The notes under the pieces are model-generated. The model was given only the letters and a program-made list of their open reading frames with translations. It did no database searches and was not told where the DNA came from. A DNA stretch of 64,000 bases from Aliagarivorans taiwanensis DSM 22990 (GTDB lineage: Bacteria > Pseudomonadota > Gammaproteobacteria > Enterobacterales > Celerinatantimonadaceae), in the NCBI RefSeq assembly GCF_000429505.1, contig NZ_AUBZ01000008.1, forward strand, positions 1 through 64,000. The letters are read 5' to 3'. Shown in pieces: positions 10,039 through 19,605 of the stretch. Within the stretch, counting starts at the first letter, position 1. Every line of letters starts with the position of its first letter. Made by a program: the position numbers and the translations under genes.

Positions 10039-10983
10039 CTAAGCGCTCAGGGAGAGGATACTCTCTGGGCGGAACTGCCCGGTGCTTTGATAACGCTGGG
10101 AGATACTTTGCTGGCGTTGCTGCATCTGCTCACTGAGGTCTGGATAGCGCTGGCGTAACTCTCCGGCTAACACTCGCTGCTTCTCATCTGGCTGCAGGCC
10201 ACTGACATCGCTCGGCTGCGATCCTGGAACCAATGTAGACGGTTGCTCGTCGGAGGGGAACAGGCGCGGCGCTTGTGAGTGCTGTAGCTGCTCAGCTTGC
10301 TCCTCACGCTGCATAGCTTGCAGCTCTTGGCGCGCTTCAATCTGGGTACCGCGGGCCTGAGCCGCTACTTGGCGGTCTTGACTGGATGGCTGGGCGGGAG
10401 CAAGCGCTGCACGCTCCACCTGCTGCATCTTGGCAATAGTTGCTTCGGGATCGTTGGGGATCTCGGAGGTGCTGATGCTGACCTCGCCACCTACCGCATA
10501 CTGCTTACCATCGGGGCCACGCTCAAACTCGTAGCTCGGTGCACTGGCATACTGACCACCCACCGCTTGGTGTTGCTGCTCGTGGGTGCGCACCTCGCGA
10601 TCGCGGGCTTTTAGCTCGGCGAGTTTCTGCTGCTCGGCATCGCTAAAGCCTTGCTGCTGGCCTTGCTGGCGCTGCTGACCCTGTTGCTCTTGCTGGCCCT
10701 GCTGTTCACCACGTTGCTCGCCTTGTTGGCGATCTTGAGCCTGACGCTGCTCCTGCTCGCGCGGATTAATCCGTTCGTGCTGGCCATCTTGTTGGGTGTG
10801 TTGCAGGACCTGACGGGGCTTGGAGCGGTCTTGATCGGAGCCTACCTCACGCTCGCGGTTGTAGGCTTGGCTTTCTTTGGGCTGGGCAATCACCTCCCGT
10901 TGCAGGTTGTCGCGCCGAGCAGACTCGGTGGGCACCTGCAGGGTGTTCGGAAACACATTGGGTAAGGTGACGTTAATGTTCAT
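10039..10983 (-). CDS. Putative SprA-family metallopeptidase
   Basis: A 314-aa protein with no signal peptide. Residues about 72-118 form a glutamine-rich low-complexity linker. The conserved block follows: EVRTHEQQHQAVGGQYASAP then YEFERGPDGKQYAVGGEVSIS, with HExxH at residues 134-138. This block matches what I know as the SprA-related putative metallopeptidase family (CJM1_0395-like). No catalytic work has assigned a substrate, and the downstream glutamate ligand is not certain. Its ATG overlaps the stop of the upstream 77-aa gene (TGATG), implying translational coupling. It has no homology to flagellar or secretion components beyond its partner. Confidence 0.75.
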   Translation of the reverse strand: MNINVTLPNVFPNTLQVPTESARRDNLQREVIAQPKESQAYNREREVGSDQDRSKPRQVLQHTQQDGQHERINPREQEQRQAQDRQQGEQRGEQQGQQEQQGQQRQQGQQQGFSDAEQQKLAELKARDREVRTHEQQHQAVGGQYASAPSYEFERGPDGKQYAVGGEVSISTSEIPNDPEATIAKMQQVERAALAPAQPSSQDRQVAAQARGTQIEARQELQAMQREEQAEQLQHSQAPRLFPSDEQPSTLVPGSQPSDVSGLQPDEKQRVLAGELRQRYPDLSEQMQQRQQSISQRYQSTGQFRPESILSLSA

Positions 10984-11216
10984 CAGGCTTCGATATCCAG
11001 TATGCTGCCCATCATGGCGGATTCGGTCTGGATGACCTTAGCACCTGCCTTGGCGTAGAGCTCGGCTTGGGTCATATCTACCAAAGACTTAACCACTTCG
11101 CCTTGCTGAGGCTCGCGCCCAGCCGCCACTTCAGCGAGATTCTGCGCTGATTGGGTGACCGTTTGACTGGCTTTCTGGATGATTTGAAAGCCACTGCTTC
11201 CCGCATCAACCCGCAT
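10983..11216 (-). CDS. Short flagellar rod/hook C-terminal-like protein
   Basis: A 77-aa helical protein. Its second half, LVDMTQAELYAKAGAKVIQT followed by ESAMMGSILDIEA, closely follows the C-terminal helix shared by flagellar rod, hook and hook-associated proteins (pattern LVxMIxAQxxYxANAKVIxT then LxxLLxI). The usual rest of a flagellin-type axial protein is missing, and no flagellar gene is nearby. It is coupled to the metallopeptidase gene by a TGATG overlap. Family assignment is from pattern only; function unknown. Confidence 0.6.
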   Translation of the reverse strand: MRVDAGSSGFQIIQKASQTVTQSAQNLAEVAAGREPQQGEVVKSLVDMTQAELYAKAGAKVIQTESAMMGSILDIEA

Positions 11217-11270
11217 AAGCCCTCCAGAAAAATAACCTACCGACCTTTAATTCTAGCAAGGTGTTTATTT

Positions 11271-12047
11271 TTACACCAGTACCCGACTGAGGAAGGTATG
11301 TACCTCTGCGCAGAACTGCTCAGGTTCGCTCACAAAGGGGGCGTGGGAGGAGCCACGCAGGACGCACTGCTCGATATTGCCATGCAGCGCGCCATGGGAT
11401 TCGCGGGCTTGCCGTGGGACCAGACTGTCGCTGTGGCCAAAGATCTGCAGCCACGGTACCACAATCTCGGAGAGGCGGGCGCGCAGGTCACTTTCCTGCA
11501 ATAGACTCAACCCCAGCTCCAAAGCTTGTAGCTGAGGTTGTGGGCGGCTCTCCAACTGCTGGCGCAGTAACTTAATATCTTGCTTGGCATTGGCGCTGCC
11601 CATCGCCTGAATCGCTAAAAACTGCCGTAGCGTTTTCGAGAAGTCCGCCTGTAGCCCAGCCGAGAAGCCCTTCAGCACTTCAGGCTTTATGCCCGGCCAG
11701 TTCTCTTTCGCCACAAAATGAGCGCTGCTGGCTACGGTGATAAGGGCACGGATCTGCGACCCGAAATCCAGACAGGCTTGCTTGGCCACCAACCCACCGA
11801 GCGACCAGCCCATCCATACTGCATGCTCTGGCACCACATTACGCACCTGCTGTGCGATGTCACTGAGGTGACTGAGTGAACAATCCCATGGGCTGTGGCC
11901 AAAGCCCGGCAGGTCCACGATATGGATCCGATAATGTTCGGCCAAACGCGCTTCCACACTGTGCCAAATCGCCCCGTTCATGCCCCACCCGTGGAGCAAC
12001 ACTAAGTCGGGCCCGCTTCCTTGTACTTCACTATGTAACGCCGTCAT
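11271..12047 (-). CDS. bioH: Pimeloyl-ACP methyl ester esterase
   Basis: Cleaves pimeloyl-ACP methyl ester, releasing pimeloyl-ACP for biotin synthesis. Alpha/beta hydrolase of 258 aa: oxyanion-hole LLHGWGMNGAIW near residue 18, nucleophile elbow GWSLGG with Ser82 (same number as in E. coli), Asp in FGHSDSLVP, and His in GSSHAPFVS. Divergent from comF, only 30 bases away, an arrangement found in many gammaproteobacteria. Confidence 0.93.
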   Translation of the reverse strand: MTALHSEVQGSGPDLVLLHGWGMNGAIWHSVEARLAEHYRIHIVDLPGFGHSPWDCSLSHLSDIAQQVRNVVPEHAVWMGWSLGGLVAKQACLDFGSQIRALITVASSAHFVAKENWPGIKPEVLKGFSAGLQADFSKTLRQFLAIQAMGSANAKQDIKLLRQQLESRPQPQLQALELGLSLLQESDLRARLSEIVVPWLQIFGHSDSLVPRQARESHGALHGNIEQCVLRGSSHAPFVSEPEQFCAEVHTFLSRVLV

Positions 12048-12077
12048 CTACACTGCATGCTAGAGGAGAAAACAACT

Positions 12078-12794
12078 ATGTTACCTAGCCTCAGGCTGAG
12101 TTTGAATCACCATCTACAGACGGCGCTGCGCTGCAGCGTTTGCCATCAGCCTATGGATGAGGCCTCAGCGCAGCTCTTGGCAGGGATATGTTATAGCTGT
12201 CTGAAACTGCTAGAGCCGGAGATACAGGCGCGCTGCGAGTGCTGCGCCATCCCGATGGGCACAGCGGGTATCTGTGGCGAGTGCCAACGCCACCCGCGCC
12301 ACTTCGACAAGGTGCGGGTACTGGGCGATTACCAGTGGCCCTTGGATACACTGATCAAACGCTTCAAATACAGCGGGCAGCAACATTTGGCTCGACCGCT
12401 TGCCCACTTGTTGTGGCAGCACTGCGCTCAGTACCTTTCAAGTGAGCATGTTGAGTTCACCTTCGTACCGCAGCATTGGTGGAAACAGTGGCGACGCGGC
12501 TTTAACCAAAGTGAGCTGCTGGCCCGCGAACTTAGCCGCTACCACAAACGACCACTGCGCAGCCTGTTTCGCCGTCACCGTCTTGGCAAGGCCCAAGTGA
12601 AGCTCTCGGCGCGCGCCCGCCGCCGCGCATTGGGCAGCAGCTTCCGCTTACTTAAAGGCGACCTACCGGAATTCGTAATCCTGATCGATGACGTGGTGAC
12701 CACTTGCAGCACTGCAGACGTATTAGCACAGCAGCTCAAGCAGGCCGGCCTGCAGCGCGTTGAGGTATGGGCCATCGCCCGTACCCCTAAATAA
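12078..12794 (+). CDS. comF: ComF-family phosphoribosyltransferase-like protein
   Basis: Competence-associated ComF/GntX family, needed for DNA uptake in naturally transformable species. N-terminal zinc-finger-type cysteines (CSVCHQP, CYSCL, CECCAIP, CGEC within residues 17-70) precede a phosphoribosyltransferase fold with FTFVPQHWWKQWRRGFNQSELLARELS and the PRPP loop VILIDDVVTTCSTAD. The ATG at 12078 is chosen over 12057 because GAGGAG precedes it at good spacing. 238 aa. Divergent from bioH and followed by nfuA; comM is also in this window. Confidence 0.9.
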   Translation: MLPSLRLSLNHHLQTALRCSVCHQPMDEASAQLLAGICYSCLKLLEPEIQARCECCAIPMGTAGICGECQRHPRHFDKVRVLGDYQWPLDTLIKRFKYSGQQHLARPLAHLLWQHCAQYLSSEHVEFTFVPQHWWKQWRRGFNQSELLARELSRYHKRPLRSLFRRHRLGKAQVKLSARARRRALGSSFRLLKGDLPEFVILIDDVVTTCSTADVLAQQLKQAGLQRVEVWAIARTPK

Positions 12795-12867
12795 TCTTCG
12801 CTAGCCCTGCTCTGGCAAAACCAGTACAATTAAACCCAAGTAAACTACTCAGGTATTAGAGGTAAAT

Positions 12868-13446
12868 ATGATCACCATCTCTGAGACAGCTCAGGAACAC
12901 TTTGCCAAACTCTTGGAGCAACAGCCTGAAGGTACCCAGATCCGCGTATTCGTGGTAAACCCCGGCACCGCTAATGCCGAGTGTGGTGTATCTTACTGCC
13001 CACCCGATTCTATCGATCAAGACGATATCAAGGTGCCCTTCAACGGCTTTGATGCGATGATCGACACCGCCAGCGCACCGTTCTTGGAAGACGCTGAGAT
13101 CGACTTCGTCACCGACAAGGTTGGCTCGCAGCTAACCTTGAAAGCGCCTAACGCTAAGATGCGTAAGGTCGACGACGACGCGCCGCTGATCGAACGCGTT
13201 GAGTACGTGATTCAATCACAGGTTAACCCTAACCTGGCGGCCCACGGCGGCAACGTTACCGTGCTGGAGCTGACCGATGAAGGTGTTGTGGTACTGCAGT
13301 TCGGCGGCGGTTGTAATGGCTGCTCGATGGTCGATGTGACCCTCAAAGAAGGTATCGAGAAGCAGCTGCTGGAAATGTTCCCGGGTGAGCTGACCGGCGT
13401 GCGCGATATTACCGAGCACCAAGCGGGCGAGCACTCCTACTACTAA
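12868..13446 (+). CDS. nfuA: Fe-S cluster carrier protein NfuA
   Basis: Carries and delivers [4Fe-4S] clusters, especially under oxidative stress or iron limitation. 192 aa in two parts: an N-terminal degenerate A-type domain (residues 1-95, lacking the full cysteine set) and the NifU-like C-terminal domain with [19 protein letters not shown]. The cluster cysteines fall at 149 and 152, as in E. coli NfuA. SD-like GAGGT precedes the ATG. It ends at a bidirectional terminator facing gpsA. Confidence 0.96.
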   Translation: MITISETAQEHFAKLLEQQPEGTQIRVFVVNPGTANAECGVSYCPPDSIDQDDIKVPFNGFDAMIDTASAPFLEDAEIDFVTDKVGSQLTLKAPNAKMRKVDDDAPLIERVEYVIQSQVNPNLAAHGGNVTVLELTDEGVVVLQFGGGCNGCSMVDVTLKEGIEKQLLEMFPGELTGVRDITEHQAGEHSYY

Positions 13447-13470
13447 GCGAACACGCTTTCCGCGCCTATA

Positions 13471-13499
13471 AAAAAGCCACTCTTATAGAGTGGCTTTTT
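13471..13499. terminator. Bidirectional terminator nfuA/gpsA
   Basis: 12-bp stem (13471-13482 with 13488-13499), five-base loop, A run on one side and T run on the other, between convergent genes. It can serve both. Confidence 0.88.
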
Positions 13500-13522
13500 A
13501 GTATCTGTTACTTGCTTAGGCG

Positions 13523-14524
13523 CTATTCGTCGCGTTGCTCGCGAGCCAACAGGTCCATCGCGGCCAGCTTGGCCGGTTTGTCCTGATAGAGCACTTGGAA
13601 GATCTGCTCGACAATAGGCATCTCCACACCACAGCGCTTGGCCAAGGCCTGCACCTCTTTGGTGTTGCGATAGCCTTCGACCACCTGACCGATCGACTGC
13701 TCCGCTTGCTCCACGCTGCTGCCTTGACCCAAGGCCAAGCCAAAGCGACGGTTACGGCTCTGGTTGTCGGTACAAGTCAGCACCAGATCGCCCAAGCCGG
13801 CCATGCCGCGGAAGGTAGCTTGATCAGCGCCCAAGGCCTGACCCAGTCGCTCCATCTCGCGCAAGCCACGGGTAATCAACGCAGTACGCGCATTGGCACC
13901 AAAGCCCAGACCATCAGCCAAGCCAGCACCAATGGCGATAACGTTTTTCACCGCGCCACCCAACTGAACACCGATGATGTCGTTGTTGGTATAGATGCGG
14001 AAGCTACGTTCACAGTGCATGGTCTGCGCCAAAAAGCGGGCAAAATCATCGTCTGATGAAGACACTGAAATGGCAGTAGGTAGCCCCACCGCGAGCTCTT
14101 TAGCGAAGGTTGGACCGGAGATTACCGCAATCGAGGTTTGCGGGTCTAACACCTCTTCGGCCACTTGCGAGAGCAGGCGTCCAGTATCGGCTTCCAGGCC
14201 TTTAGTGGCCCAAGAAACTCGATGTTGAGGCGTTAGCAGCGGCTTGATCTGCTTGAGCACAGCGGCGAAGGCGAAGCTCGGCACCACCACTAGAATGTCG
14301 TGACTGGCGGCAATCGCTTTTTCAAGGTCGCCTTCCATTTCAAGACTTTCTGGAAAGGGTGCTCCGGGTAGAAACTCAACGTTCTCCCGGTCGCGAGCCA
14401 GCGCGTCAACATGCGGCTGCTCATGGCCCCACATCACTGTAGGGTGACCATTGCGGGCAATGGCAATGGCCAGCGCGGTGCCGTAAGAGCCGGCACCCAG
14501 CACGGTCATCCGCGCCTTAGTCAT
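13523..14524 (-). CDS. gpsA: NAD(P)+-dependent glycerol-3-phosphate dehydrogenase
   Basis: Reduces dihydroxyacetone phosphate to sn-glycerol-3-phosphate for phospholipid synthesis. 333 aa with the N-terminal nucleotide-binding [19 protein letters not shown] (residues 9-27), [31 protein letters not shown] and the catalytic-lysine region [21 protein letters not shown], then [20 protein letters not shown]. Overlaps secB by one base (TAATG), so translationally coupled. Confidence 0.97.
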   Translation of the reverse strand: MTKARMTVLGAGSYGTALAIAIARNGHPTVMWGHEQPHVDALARDRENVEFLPGAPFPESLEMEGDLEKAIAASHDILVVVPSFAFAAVLKQIKPLLTPQHRVSWATKGLEADTGRLLSQVAEEVLDPQTSIAVISGPTFAKELAVGLPTAISVSSSDDDFARFLAQTMHCERSFRIYTNNDIIGVQLGGAVKNVIAIGAGLADGLGFGANARTALITRGLREMERLGQALGADQATFRGMAGLGDLVLTCTDNQSRNRRFGLALGQGSSVEQAEQSIGQVVEGYRNTKEVQALAKRCGVEMPIVEQIFQVLYQDKPAKLAAMDLLAREQRDE

Positions 14525-15003
14525 TAAGCGTCAGCCTTCTCTTCAGCGGCTTTTGCTTCAGCTTGCTTCTGCTGTACGTAGTTAGCGAACAGCGCGTCGA
14601 AGTTTACTGGAGCCAGGTTGATTTGTGGGAAAGAACCACGGTTAACCAGACCAGAAACCGCTTCACGAGCGTAAGGGAACAGGATGTTCGGGCAGTAAGA
14701 GTGCAGCGCGTGGGCCAGTTGTGGCTCAGGCATGTTGCCCAGAGTGAAGATACCCGCTTGGTGAACTTCACATAGGAAAGCAGTTTGCTCACCCAGTTTA
14801 GCGGTAACAGTCAGGGTCAGAACCACTTCATACACATTCTCAGCCAGCTGAGTGTTTTTGGTGTCCAGATCAACCTTAACTTCAGGCTTCCACTCGGTTT
14901 GGAATACTGCTGGAGTGTTTGGAGTCTCGAAAGAGATGTCTTTGGTGTAGATACGCTGAATGGCGAATTCAACCTGTTGTGCGCCTGCTGCTGCTTCAGC
15001 CAT
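14524..15003 (-). CDS. secB: Protein-export chaperone SecB
   Basis: Tetrameric cytoplasmic chaperone that keeps preproteins unfolded and hands them to SecA. 159 aa: [19 protein letters not shown] at the N-terminus and the signature [34 protein letters not shown] near 108-141. The tail is rich in K, A and E. Upstream of gpsA in a likely rhodanese-secB-gpsA operon; the glutaredoxin gene grxC that sits here in E. coli is absent. Confidence 0.97.
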   Translation of the reverse strand: MAEAAAGAQQVEFAIQRIYTKDISFETPNTPAVFQTEWKPEVKVDLDTKNTQLAENVYEVVLTLTVTAKLGEQTAFLCEVHQAGIFTLGNMPEPQLAHALHSYCPNILFPYAREAVSGLVNRGSFPQINLAPVNFDALFANYVQQKQAEAKAAEEKADA

Positions 15004-15068
15004 AGGAAAACCCTTTAATTTATAAATTTACGGTCGCCGCCACTGCATATTGGGCGGCGGCACAAAGA

Positions 15069-15500
15069 TTACTTAGTTTTTGTTACAGGAAGGTTGGATG
15101 ATCTCCAATCCGCCATACCGCCGCGCAAGCTGTATACCAGCTCAAAGCCCGCTTTGGCTAGAGCAGCACCTGCCGCGCCGGAGCGCATCCCTGTTTCACA
15201 GACAACAATAATGGGGCTGGCTTTGTACTTTTCAATGTTTTTAAAGTCACTTGCCTGAATTTGTTTCTGAGGAATGTGAACTGAACCAGCAATTTTGCCA
15301 GTTTTCACTTCGTCTTTGGTGCGAACGTCAACGACCACTGCGTCTTGTTTGTTGATCAGCATAGTGGCTTCGTGGTGGCCAATGGTTTTGACCTTCGACA
15401 GCATAGGTTGGATAAAGCTGTAAACCACAGCGCCAAACAGACCAACCCAGCCCAATGACATGATTGGGTGGTTCGCAGCAAACTCGATAACTTGTTGCAT
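15069..15500 (-). CDS. yibN: Membrane-anchored rhodanese-like protein (YibN type)
   Basis: Single-domain sulfurtransferase anchored by an N-terminal membrane helix (residues 11-30, SLGWVGLFGAVVYSFI). The rhodanese domain follows, with VVDVRTKDEVKTGKIAGSVHIP and the active-site loop VVCETGMRSG, whose cysteine is the sulfur acceptor. The ATG at 15500 (MQQVIEF) is chosen because the longer frame adds 37 unlikely basic and cysteine-rich residues. 143 aa. Substrate unknown; position before secB is conserved in gammaproteobacteria. Confidence 0.88.
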   Translation of the reverse strand: MQQVIEFAANHPIMSLGWVGLFGAVVYSFIQPMLSKVKTIGHHEATMLINKQDAVVVDVRTKDEVKTGKIAGSVHIPQKQIQASDFKNIEKYKASPIIVVCETGMRSGAAGAALAKAGFELVYSLRGGMADWRSSNLPVTKTK

Positions 15501-15737
15501 AATTCTATGAGTCCCTAATGAACATTTATTTCTCTGATGCCGCGTGAGTATACACTTGGGGGAACAGAATAACAGCAGCCAGCGCCGCGGGATTTGCGGC
15601 CAAGCGGACATTATTCACGGCACTAAGCCGATTATTATTTTTGCTGGTTTGCGTTCAATCAGGTGACTCCGAGAAATAATGTAGTAAAATTTCGTCTATT
15701 AAACCGGAAACTCAAGCCTTAAGAACGAGGACTCACA

Positions 15738-17273
15738 ATGTCTGTAAGCAAAAAACCTTTGGCACTAGTCATCATGGATGGCTGGGGTCATCGTCAAGAC
15801 TCAGCCAACAACGCGGTAGCTAATGCCAACACCCCTGTACTAGATAAACTATGGGACGAAGCAGCAAGCACCCTGATCTCAGGCTCTGGTCTTGATGTGG
15901 GCCTGCCAGACGGTCAAATGGGTAACTCAGAAGTTGGTCACGTAAACATCGGCGCTGGCCGCATCGTGTACCAAGACCTGACCCGCATTGCCAAGTCGAT
16001 TGAAGACGGCGACTTCTTCACCAACGAAGCACTGGTTGGCGCAGTAGATAAAGCCGTAGCAGCTGGCAAAGCTGTACACATTATGGGTCTGTTCTCTCCA
16101 GGCGGCGTACACAGCCACGAAGACCACATGCTGGCAGCCGTTGACCTGGCCGCTAAGCAAGGCGCTGACAAGATCTACGTACACGGCTTCCTGGACGGCC
16201 GCGATACCCCACCACGCAGCGCTCAAGGCACCATCGACAAGTTCGATGCGAAGTTCGCCGAGCTGGGCAAAGGCCGCATCGCGTCATTGGTAGGTCGTTA
16301 CTACGCGATGGACCGTGACAACCGTTGGGAACGTGTTCAAGAAGCTTACGAGCTGCTAACCGAAGGCAAGTCTGCCTACGATAACTACGCCACTGCCACC
16401 GACGCTCTGAACGCTGCATACGCGCGCGACGAGAACGATGAATTCGTGAAAGCCTCGGTAATCGGTGACGAAGCCGCTGCCATCCAAGACGGTGACGCGG
16501 TACTGTTCATGAACTTCCGTGCCGACCGTGCCCGTGAGATCACCCGCAGCTTTGTAGATAGCGACTTCACTGGCTTTGCCCGTGCTCAAGAGCCAAAGTG
16601 CAACTTCATTATGTTGACCCAGTACGCGGCCGACATCGACGCTGTTAGCGCGTTCCCACCTGCAGATCTGGTCAACACTCTGGGTGAGTGGCTAGAGAAA
16701 GAAGGCAAAACTCAGCTGCGTATCTCTGAAACCGAGAAATACGCTCACGTAACCTTCTTCTTCAACGGCGGTAAAGAAGACGCCTTCAAAGGTGAAGAGC
16801 GTGAACTGATCGCCTCTCCGAAGGTTGCTACCTACGACCTACAGCCAGAGATGAGCTCTGAAGAGCTGACCGACAAGATGGTTGCAGCGATTGAAAGCGG
16901 TAAGTTTGACGTGATCATCTGTAACTACCCGAATGGCGACATGGTTGGCCACACCGGCGTATACGACGCAGCGGTTAAGGCTTGTGAAGCCGTAGACCAC
17001 AGCATCGGTCGTGTTATCGAAGCACTGGATAAAGTGGGCGGTGAGTGTCTGATTACTGCTGACCACGGTAACGCTGAGCAAATGGTTGATCCTGCTACCG
17101 GTGGCATTCACACCGCGCACACCAACCTGCCAGTACCATTTATCTACTACGGCCGCGAAGCGACTCCAGTAGAAGGCGGTCGCCTGAGCGATATCGCGCC
17201 TACCATGTTGACTCTGATGGGTATGGAAATCCCTGCTGAGATGACTGGCAAGCCTTTGATGGATCTGAAATAA
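15738..17273 (+). CDS. gpmI: 2,3-bisphosphoglycerate-independent phosphoglycerate mutase
   Basis: Interconverts 3- and 2-phosphoglycerate in glycolysis using two Mn ions. 511 aa, alkaline-phosphatase superfamily: [10 protein letters not shown] at residues 10-19, the phosphoserine loop [21 protein letters not shown] near 57-77, then [36 protein letters not shown] and [11 protein letters not shown] metal sites. A GAGGA Shine-Dalgarno precedes the ATG. envC starts eight bases after its stop. Confidence 0.97.
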   Translation: MSVSKKPLALVIMDGWGHRQDSANNAVANANTPVLDKLWDEAASTLISGSGLDVGLPDGQMGNSEVGHVNIGAGRIVYQDLTRIAKSIEDGDFFTNEALVGAVDKAVAAGKAVHIMGLFSPGGVHSHEDHMLAAVDLAAKQGADKIYVHGFLDGRDTPPRSAQGTIDKFDAKFAELGKGRIASLVGRYYAMDRDNRWERVQEAYELLTEGKSAYDNYATATDALNAAYARDENDEFVKASVIGDEAAAIQDGDAVLFMNFRADRAREITRSFVDSDFTGFARAQEPKCNFIMLTQYAADIDAVSAFPPADLVNTLGEWLEKEGKTQLRISETEKYAHVTFFFNGGKEDAFKGEERELIASPKVATYDLQPEMSSEELTDKMVAAIESGKFDVIICNYPNGDMVGHTGVYDAAVKACEAVDHSIGRVIEALDKVGGECLITADHGNAEQMVDPATGGIHTAHTNLPVPFIYYGREATPVEGGRLSDIAPTMLTLMGMEIPAEMTGKPLMDLK

Positions 17274-17280
17274 TGGCCGC

Positions 17281-18465
17281 ATGATCGCGCCGTTATTGAC
17301 GTCCATACGCTGCGCCGCAACGCGTCGCAGCTTTAGTCTGAACGCCAGCATTTTTGCTGGCGTTTTGCTATTGCTCAGCGCCCCTAGCGCAGCCGACAAC
17401 CAACAGCAGCTCGACGAAGTCGAGGCCCAACTGGCCCAGCGCCAATCCCAAGCGGCCAGCCAAAAGCAAAACATCGAGCAGCTTCAGCAAGATCTCAAAA
17501 AGCAGGAAGTGGCGATTGCCAACAGCAGCAGCCAACTGCGCCAAACCAACAACCTACTGTCACAACTCGGGCAGCGCCAAAGCGAGCTTGAGCAACAACA
17601 GCAACAGCTACAGGCTCAATTAAGTGAGCAGCAACAGCGCCTAGCCGAGCAGATCCAAGGCGCCTACCAACAGGGCCACAGCGACTACCTAAAGATGCTG
17701 CTCAACCAGCAGCAAGGTAGCGATTTGGAACGCATGCTCAGCTACTACCACTACCTGTCGAAAGCCCGCGCTGAGGCGATGGAGGCATTGCGTGAAAGTC
17801 AGCTACAACTGGCCGAGCTCAGCGATGAGCTGGAGCGCAACCGCGAAGAGCTAGTGAGCCAGCAACAGCAGCAAAAGCAGCAGCAACAGCAACTGGCTAA
17901 ACAGCAAGAACAACGCAAACAGCGCTTGGCAAAGCTGCGCGAAGCACTCTCAGGCGAAGAGGCGCAGATCGAGCAACTGCAAATAGCCCAACAGCACCTG
18001 AAAAATATCATCACCCAAGAGGTCGAAGCTCAGCAGCGCGAGTTGGAGCGCAGTAGCGCGCCACTCGATGGCTTGGCCAAGTCCAAGGGTAAGCTCCCTT
18101 GGCCAATAAAAGGGCGGGTATTGCACAGCTATAACTCACCCAATCGCGGCCAAACCCGCTGGCAGGGCATGGTGATCGACTCTCACCCCGGGACTGCGGT
18201 GAAAGCGGTGGCTGAAGGGAACGTGGTATTTGCCGACTGGCTACGCGGCTATGGGCTGGTAATCGTGCTGGACCACGGCGATGAGTACTTAAGCCTATAT
18301 GGCTATAACCAGAGCCTGACCCGCGAGGTGGGCGAGCGGGTGAAACCCGGCGATACCATCGCCCATGCCGGCAACACCGGTGGCCAACCCACAAACTCGC
18401 TATTCTTCCAGCTACGCCATCACGGCAACACCCTCAACCCGAACCAGTGGCTGGCGCGCCGCTAA
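17281..18465 (+). CDS. envC: Murein hydrolase activator EnvC
   Basis: Periplasmic activator of AmiA/AmiB amidases at the division site. N-terminal signal sequence (residues about 22-41), then roughly 220 residues of glutamine-rich coiled coil, then a C-terminal LytM/M23 domain (about 265-394). The LytM zinc ligands are altered (RWQGMVID, SLYGYN and QLRHHG where active enzymes have HxxxD and HxH), as expected of the catalytically dead EnvC. In E. coli FtsEX controls EnvC; ftsE and ftsX are also in this window. Co-directional with gpmI. Its tail overlaps the next, convergent gene by four bases. Confidence 0.92.
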   Translation: MIAPLLTSIRCAATRRSFSLNASIFAGVLLLLSAPSAADNQQQLDEVEAQLAQRQSQAASQKQNIEQLQQDLKKQEVAIANSSSQLRQTNNLLSQLGQRQSELEQQQQQLQAQLSEQQQRLAEQIQGAYQQGHSDYLKMLLNQQQGSDLERMLSYYHYLSKARAEAMEALRESQLQLAELSDELERNREELVSQQQQQKQQQQQLAKQQEQRKQRLAKLREALSGEEAQIEQLQIAQQHLKNIITQEVEAQQRELERSSAPLDGLAKSKGKLPWPIKGRVLHSYNSPNRGQTRWQGMVIDSHPGTAVKAVAEGNVVFADWLRGYGLVIVLDHGDEYLSLYGYNQSLTREVGERVKPGDTIAHAGNTGGQPTNSLFFQLRHHGNTLNPNQWLARR

Positions 18466-18740
18466 GTCAAACGCTCCAGATAGTAGATATTCTCCAGCGC
18501 ATCGGCCTGGTTGTCGCCGCATACCGATGGACAGGCCTTAAACTGCAGACACACCTTGGGCCGCTCTGGCTTGCCAAACAGCTTACATAAGTTGTTGTCG
18601 TCGAGCTGAATACAACGAGTGCCGGAGGGTTTGCCATTGGGCATGCCGGGAATAGCAGAGCTGATAGAAGGCGCGATACAGCAGGCTCCGCAGCCCAATC
18701 GGCAACTAAATTCTGCGTGTTTTGAGGTTGGTTTTGTCAT
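18462..18740 (-). CDS. YkgJ-family cysteine cluster protein
   Basis: 92-aa protein with the cysteine pattern CRLGCGACC near the N-terminus plus C in GTRCIQLD, NNLCKLF, KVCLQF and ACPSVCG, typical of the YkgJ/UPF0153 zinc- or iron-chelating family. Function unknown in general. Convergent overlap with envC; divergent from the next gene by 56 bases. Confidence 0.8.
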   Translation of the reverse strand: MTKPTSKHAEFSCRLGCGACCIAPSISSAIPGMPNGKPSGTRCIQLDDNNLCKLFGKPERPKVCLQFKACPSVCGDNQADALENIYYLERLT

Positions 18741-18796
18741 CGTTTCTGTGTAGTCTGGATGATTATGTTCGACGCGTATGGCTTTACTGTAACTGA

Positions 18797-19219
18797 ATGA
18801 AAATACAAGCTATTCCCAGCTTTGTTGATGACACCTTTGTCAACACTGTTGTGACAGATTGTATTCGCTTTTTTAAGCGCCAGGCTCCGTGGTGGCTCGA
18901 TCAAAGCTGCCTTAACTGCAATGAGTCGAAACGCCTGATCCAGCTATTCCTGATCAGTTACCGCACCTGGCAACGTCGTCAGCAGCAACCCGCTCACAAG
19001 CGGAAAATCACTCCCAATAACATGTATGACCTAGCGCCTCTGGTTTACGACCTGGCTTATACCATCGACTCGCTTATTAGCAAAGATCAGAGTTATCTTA
19101 ATGCCGATTTAAAATCGAGCATCCAAGAGAGCTGCGATGAACTGCGCCAGTATCTGAGTGAGTGGCATAAAATCGATTTTAGTCAGCTGGGGACCGAGCC
19201 GCTAGCCAAAGTATCTTAG
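18797..19219 (+). CDS. Uncharacterised 140-aa protein
   Basis: I do not recognise this family. It is predicted cytoplasmic and mostly helical, with a WWLDQSCLNCNESKRLIQLF segment (two cysteines spaced CLNC) near residues 32-51 and an amphipathic C-terminal helix. No signal peptide or membrane segment. Its stop is eight bases before the PanM-like gene, so both are probably co-transcribed. Coding character is good (codon use like neighbours). Confidence 0.65.
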   Translation: MKIQAIPSFVDDTFVNTVVTDCIRFFKRQAPWWLDQSCLNCNESKRLIQLFLISYRTWQRRQQQPAHKRKITPNNMYDLAPLVYDLAYTIDSLISKDQSYLNADLKSSIQESCDELRQYLSEWHKIDFSQLGTEPLAKVS

Positions 19220-19226
19220 GCCTGCC

Positions 19227-19604
19227 ATGCGTCTGTCATTCCAACAGCAAACTCAGCTCAGCGACCAACTGCTGAGCGACCTTAGCAAAATAGAACACTC
19301 ACTCAAGCGCGATCGGTTATCGGCGCTTATCGAGTCCCAGCAACTGTTTACTGCAACATTTAACGAGCGTCATGTCGGCTATGCAGTTGCCGCTGTCAAC
19401 CAACAACAGCTCACTGTCGAGCAGTTCGCCGTGCGCGATGCTACCCGCCGTCGTGGTGTCGGCTTGTTTATGTTTCAGCAGCTATTGCAGTGGAGCGCAG
19501 CCCAAGGGCTGGAGGGAGTAGTCTTTCCTGAGGTCAGCGATGAAGCGGCCAAGGGGTTTTATCAACACCTGGGCCTGGCCGCCCATCAGCTATTTCGCGT
19601 GTAA
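19227..19604 (+). CDS. panM: GNAT protein similar to PanM/PanZ
   Basis: 125-aa GNAT-fold protein. LFTATFNERHVGYAVAAV, then the acyl-CoA loop VRDATRRRGVGLFMFQQLL, aligns with E. coli PanM (IYAARFNER and VREVTRRRGVGQYLLEEV), the acetyl-CoA-dependent activator of PanD self-cleavage. PanM also inhibits pantothenate flux. The C-terminal part (VVFPEVSDEAAKGFYQHLG) is less alike, so an ordinary N-acetyltransferase remains possible. Ends two bases before the convergent glpX stop. Confidence 0.6.
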   Translation: MRLSFQQQTQLSDQLLSDLSKIEHSLKRDRLSALIESQQLFTATFNERHVGYAVAAVNQQQLTVEQFAVRDATRRRGVGLFMFQQLLQWSAAQGLEGVVFPEVSDEAAKGFYQHLGLAAHQLFRV

Positions 19605-19605
19605 C

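Noticed and set aside
10297-10965. Leucine-rich frames opposite the metallopeptidase gene
   Set aside because: They are the reverse complement of its Gln-rich linker (CTG/TTG runs), not real membrane proteins.
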